Assembly: GCA_012932295.1 (NCBI GenBank)
Contig: JAAONU010000002.1
Coordinates: 38,065,521 to 38,129,520 of the forward strand
Direction: 5' to 3'
DNA length: 64,000 nt
Origin: Cyclina sinensis
Taxonomy: Eukaryota > Mollusca > Bivalvia > Venerida > Veneridae
Below are positions 58,701 through 64,000 of the stretch, one piece after another. Below the pieces are notes generated by a model. The model did no database searches and had not been told where the DNA came from. It worked only from the letters and a program-made list of their open reading frames with translations. Made by a program: the position numbers and the translations under genes. Position 1 is the stretch's first letter. Each line of letters opens with the position of its first letter.

Positions 58701-60699
58701 AAATCTAAAATTATTTTATAGCGTATATGAACAAAGACATAATTATCGTCTGCGACTAGTGACCGTGTGACTGTACGCAAATTAATTTGTACTCTTTCTC
58801 GTTATGTTGTTTTGTTTCTAAGTGTAGTTCTAACGCACAGTGACATACTGAAACCTAATAAGCTAGATTCTTACATTGAGATGAAACTTCTGCAAGGCAT
58901 TTTATTTAAGATTACTACCCAAAGAATAACGACCTAGCTTGATAGAATTACAGGTAATTTGGTCAGTAAATGATATAAATGTCATACATTGAAGAAAGTG
59001 ATTGGGTACAAGAGATACGTTTTAACGATTTTGTTCAAAAATGAAAACATGTGTTATTAAACTTCAAAACTGATGTAAAACATACTGGCATTTAATACTG
59101 GCAAATCTACGAGAAATTTCATTGCAGCAGGCCTGGGTTGTATTGTTCTTAAAATATTTGTACCTTTATTTAATCAGCACCAGACTATATAATCTTGCAC
59201 GTGCACCGTCCATTATAAACAGGTAATTAAAATGTCACAATTTTGCAAATATCTCCCAAGGAAATATTCATTTCGAAATGTGCTTAAGCAAATTCATTCT
59301 GTAACTATATAGCAAATTTACTGCAGACGAAAACTAATTTGTAATTATATTTGGCGCACTATTAACTCACACTTAAACAGTAGGACAACAGACTCACAAC
59401 CGTACATAAAACACACACACTTAGGCAAATTATGGCAATAATGGTCCTCCAAGTCTTTGGCTAAGAGTTAATCAGTTATAACTTACAACGTTTCTGTCCT
59501 TTGAGTGATGTAAAAGATTCTGTTAAAATGCTTTTCCTTGAAATGTTTGATAAAATTTCTAAAGCATTGTTGCCACATTTAGTCAGCATTGTACTATTAT
59601 AAATCTTTGTATGAGCTTCGAAATAGGTGACCGCAAAGACACAATAAACCTCTTAGACTTTTCAAGAATAAGTCAAGTTGTAACATGTATGCTTTCTGTA
59701 ATACCAGTAAAATTTAATTATTTGACAATACCTGACTGATTCAAACAAAATGATTTAATGATATAAAAAAATAACATCTACGTAAATATTTTTCTCACCA
59801 AATGTAAGGCTGTTCTAGGATTTATAGCTGAAACCACCCATCAAAGCTATTTAATGATTATATCTGCACTTTTTTCCTCACCATTTTCCTTACCATATAT
59901 CACAGCTTTGGGATTTTATAGAGATTGTAAATTGTATATACATTCATCATTTTCTCCACTTTATAGTGCCGCCGAACGCTGAAAGACAACTTTCATAATG
60001 TTACGAACAATTTCTTTCTTTTTTTTCTTGTTTGTATAAGCGGCCTGTTTATTTGATATAAGCTGCCAGTTTGTTTGTTACCTGTCTGGCTAGCAGCTGG
60101 AACGGAGTTTGTTTGGACAGAACAGTCACAGGATAAGAGATTAATGGGCAATTTATTGAATTTCTGGAAGCACGGCTTGCTTGATAGTATACTTACATAT
60201 TATTTTCATGAATTCTATATATATAAAGAATAAATCTTCTTGGTTGTATTTTAGATAAATCACAATTCTGTCATGCGCTTGTCGAGTTTTTTTATTGATC
60301 CTAGCGTAAAATGGATCCAGCAGACCATTGTAAAGAATGCCTAAAAGGAATCATACTTTGTCTTGTATCGCTGCAATTAATGGATAAACATATGCGTTTA
60401 GACTTGATCCTCGCAGCATGAGCTGCAAGGCTAAGTCAACGAAAATAAACGAAACGGCATTTCGGAAAGTATTATTTCTTTGCGGAAATAAAATAAAGGG
60501 TGAAATTGACTACAAGAACCTGTCGTCTTTTTTTTCTGTGTCGTGTGATGCTTCCAAACAAACGTTCGTAATAAAGAAATGGTCGTCAAAAATCCATAGC
60601 ATGGATTATCCCTCATTAGTTTAACAAATAGTGTTAGGGCAAATATTGTTGATGATAAATAATCATAATTGCGAAACAAATGATAGCTAAGACAATAAC
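55726..60699. other. AT-rich non-coding sequence
   Basis: Short frames are present (for example plus 58567-58770 and plus 60418-60624), but no family, splice or promoter support was found. AAGATGGCG at about 56406 resembles a YY1/start context, but its frame closes after nine codons. Confidence 0.35.
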
Positions 60700-60740
60700 C
60701 TGTCACGAACCTCATCATCAACGCGCGTGCCAGCAGCCAT
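60700..60740 (-). CDS. Possible first coding exon on the minus strand
   Basis: On the minus strand GTATAAATAAA directly precedes ATGGCTGCTGG. The start context AAAATGGCTGC is YY1-like. The frame reads MAAGTRVDDEVRD plus two bases and reaches a donor-like CAG then GTTATT. The donor is weak and no second exon with matching phase was found. It could be the start of the gene whose possible exons lie at 46472-43176, which would need a large intron. This is speculative. Confidence 0.2.
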
Positions 60741-63700
60741 TTTATTTATACATATCACTGGACTGTGTAACGACTTTTGCATAAACCATCTAATTAGAGC
60801 AATGAAAATGTTAGAACCAGACTAGTAAGTGATTGATGATCGGTTATTTGTAAGAAAAACACTTCCGAGAAGAAGAAAAAAACGAGAACACGTGTATCTT
60901 ATTTGTTACACGACGTGTTATCAAATATACCGAGAAAGACAGGCGCAGTTATGCAAATGTTTGATTGCATTTATCTAGCTAATGTACTCCGTGAATCTGG
61001 TTTCTCTTTTGCGTTTTTATACATCTCTTTTTTTCATAGGTTCACCCAGAAAAAATCGTACAACATCTCAACAAAGCATTACATCAAACTATAAAAACTT
61101 GTAAGAGGAAAGAAATCAGCTAAATGGCAGACTGGTGCTAAGCATCAATTTACAGCCAATTCACATTCACAGATCACAGCTTGTTCTTTGATAACGCTTT
61201 TATTTTTGCTAAGATAATTTTGATTTTTTTCTTTCAGAATGTTTAACAAACTGTTTCAGCATATGTGATGTCTATATTGTTATGTTCTTGTCAAATGTAT
61301 TTACATTATCACCGTTATGCCTTCGTGGATTATACCTTTCAAAGCACAATTCAGAGAAACGTTGACCATTACCATACAAAATACTTACTAAACTAGTTAT
61401 AGTAAGGTTATACCCTATCGGTTAAAAGTTCTCATTGACACCAAACTGGTTGGAATAAAAAAATGTCAGAAAATAAAATAATAGAAAAAACTCTTTCACA
61501 TAAAACCTGTGTGCCTCAAGTACGCTTTCTAGATCGGTGAATTTAAACAGCTGACTTTATTAGTGGAAGCCAGTTTATATAATATTTATATTTTCACGTT
61601 AGCAAGCTATTTTTCAGGTTAAAAATCATATTAACGTAACACATAGACTTCTAAAAATCGTAACCCGTCTGACGATAAAAACCAGTTGCCTAACGCTGAA
61701 CTACCTTGGATCAGAGAAATTATCGGACACACAAATGTTTCTGTTTTTGTAAGCGATCTGTTTTCTAACCTATCACCAAATTATCTCTTCAAAGAAGCCA
61801 GACATGTTACTTTTTTACTGATTTTGGGCAGATGTTGTATTAAGATGTAAGTTTTCATATGTTTAGCCTTTTTCTTTAGTTTGCATGATCAGTTCTAGAA
61901 AAATAGAAAGTCATTTTTTCTTACAGAATGGAAATGCTCGAGGCAACGGCAACCATTTCAGAAAAAGTTTGAGAACAGATACTTATATTGAAAGGATATG
62001 ACTAAGCTATGAAGAGCTAGCAATTGGAAGAGCAATTTATGCACGAATAAATATGCACTATCAAAATCATGTGAGATATATTAACAAAAACATAAAAGGT
62101 CTTAGAATAATTCACCCTTTATATAAAGCTGATGATATTTTCGTTGCTCTGTTGTAATTGGTGGCAAAGCTGTCAACTGTTCTAGCACACTATGCATCCT
62201 GGTGTCTTCGAAAATTATATCACACTTTATAAGAACAAGATGTTCTACTTGACTTCAGAGATTACAGTTGGTGCCAAAGGCTTTTGACTCATTCCAATTG
62301 CGTGCATCTAGTTCTAAGAGGTTTATTAAGAGTCTTGTAAGAGTAAACGAGTAAAGGTAATAAAAAGAAATAAGATGTTTTTGAAACGTAAATTCCATTA
62401 TTTTTTAAGTGTCTGGCACTTAAAATTTATTTGCTCATCTTTGCAATATTTTGATTTAAAATAACGTGCTCTGGCAATTTTACTGACAGGTAAAGCAGCC
62501 AACAATGTATTTGCAGCAGAAGATGTTAGTTCTAATTTTAAACTGCATTCGTGTCAATACCTTTCTGGCGCAGCAATTTTTCTTAATTGCTGGCACGATG
62601 AAGATCCAAATAGGAAATTGTTTTCTTTATATAGGATGAAATTTTATACCTGACACTGCTATTCTCTATTACTAATTTAAGTAAGTACGTTTTAATCGCG
62701 CGTATAAATCCAGCAGTTTACCCTTCCGGCAAATAACACAGAAAAAATCTTCTCACACGTAGTAATGAATACTGTCACAACACATCGTTTATCTGTGTAC
62801 CGTAGACTGACCTGACATAGTCATTTTAGTAGAATACGTATGCTTAACTCTGAAAAGTGTGACAAAAATAGCATTCTTAGAATATTTCAAGCTTGTGCCA
62901 ATAAATGAACTCCCACAGGTGTTTGTAGAAAGATTGGACATTTGACAGGAAGTCGAGAGCCAGCTTTCAGACAGAGCCAAATATTGTTGTTCCCACAGTT
63001 ATTTTAATTATTTCTGTTTGATATTTTTGTTCATGTCATGTTGTCTAGTATCTGATTTTACATCTGGCGGAGTTGCCATTTATGAGGTTTTCATTTGAAT
63101 AGAAATTCTAGTACCAGTCAAAATAAGCCGTAAATAACAAACTGTCAGCTATGACATACTAAAACCCGTACGTCCAAATTGTTTCACGTACTATTTTGCC
63201 GGCAGCAACGAATGACATAACAACAAAAAGACGGCCACCGATAAGCAGAGATTTTATTTCATTAAACTGACAAGTTACATATTTTTATTACGTTTATGGT
63301 TTCTAGGTTTTTGCTTTTTCACGGTAACGTAAAATACATTAAAACGTTTAAATATTTTTATTTTAAGTGAAATAAGTTGAAGGGGCGCTTTTAATTTGGA
63401 AAAAGCATAATGACTACACCTACTCCACCGCCCACAGTCGCACTTTTGAGACTTATAATGTTTTCAAAATAACGTTTTCAAAAAAAATCTTTGATGCTTT
63501 CAGATAAACTGCTTCAGCATCCACATCAAAAAGGGGTCAGGACATTTCAAGTCAAATACCTGAAATGTGACAAATTCTTAAATGATGATATTTAAAGATA
63601 ATTAATTACACTATTTTGAGTCAATATGAGATCGATGTGATGACCCTTAGTCTGCAAAATAAGGATATTCTGCTTGCAACTTTGACAATTTATAATAATT

Positions 63701-64000
63701 TCAGCAGACAAGAATTATTACATATTAGATATTTCCAAATTTAAGCCTGTCCAAAGGCAAAGCAATTTCAAAAGTCATTAATGCTACATGAAAACTGTTT
63801 TTATTGTGGTCGATAATCGTTTCTTCAAAGCCAAAGAAAAACAATTTTCAATAATCAATTTATGTTTCAACTATTAGCTTGGACAAAATTAAAGCCGTTT
63901 ACCTCCAACTTACCCACCCCCCAAGTCAAGTCTATTTTGTTATTCCTACGATGTTTTGAAGAACCAGGGGTTCTCTATCAATCTTCATACATATTAACGA
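60741..64000. other. AT-rich non-coding sequence
   Basis: No gene, RNA or clear repeat was recognised to the end of the window. Confidence 0.4.

Noticed and set aside
60418..60624. 68-codon plus-strand frame starting MSCKAKSTK
   Set aside because: Starts with ATG, but has no promoter, splice or family support and lies in AT-rich DNA where such lengths occur by chance.

Overview
The window looks like nuclear DNA from a bivalve mollusc. It is AT-rich, genes are sparse and split by introns with GT-AG borders, and many interspersed repeats have the look of bivalve families. This assignment is an inference from gene families and repeat style; no species marker is present. A 100-N assembly gap lies at 42949-43048.

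Layout. 0-7.9 kb: AT-rich sequence with a 137-bp higher-order minisatellite (1262-2612) and one weak exon candidate. 7.9-14.9 kb: two immune-type genes facing each other. On the plus strand is a secreted leucine-rich-repeat ectodomain exon (7957-9303). On the minus strand is a four-exon cGAS-like receptor (cGLR, Mab-21 nucleotidyltransferase; 14850 down to 11537), whose splice phases join into one 413-residue protein with the full catalytic triad.

14.9-29.8 kb: a nest of transposons, the most striking structure here. A Tc1-like element of about 1.46 kb (14938-29762, TA duplications) is split near its left end by a 13.36-kb foldback element (14998-28353, perfect 9-bp target duplication CTGCAAATT). 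The two inverted arms of the foldback are built almost wholly from about 100 copies each of a 49-bp hairpin monomer. Its right arm in turn carries a 1087-bp PIF/Harbinger-like element (25580-26666, TAA duplication). The nest starts only 88 bp upstream of the cGLR start codon.

30-43 kb: a 1.74-kb inverted-repeat-ended element carrying a 143-codon ORF with its own CCAAT-type promoter, a CpG-rich 396-bp tandem duplication, a 633-bp foldback MITE, LINE remnants, a SINE, and the 5' end of an unrecognised gene with an ETS/YY1-type promoter and a duplicated first exon. 43-64 kb: mostly AT-rich non-coding DNA with microsatellites, plus a possible minus-strand exon chain (46472 to 43176) and a possible minus-strand first exon at 60740.

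The long open frames in 15-20 kb and 22.7-28.3 kb are by-products of the 49-bp repeat, not genes. The two supported genes would act in innate immunity: one making a cyclic-dinucleotide signal inside the cell, the other recognising ligands outside it. Nothing in the sequence shows a direct link between them.
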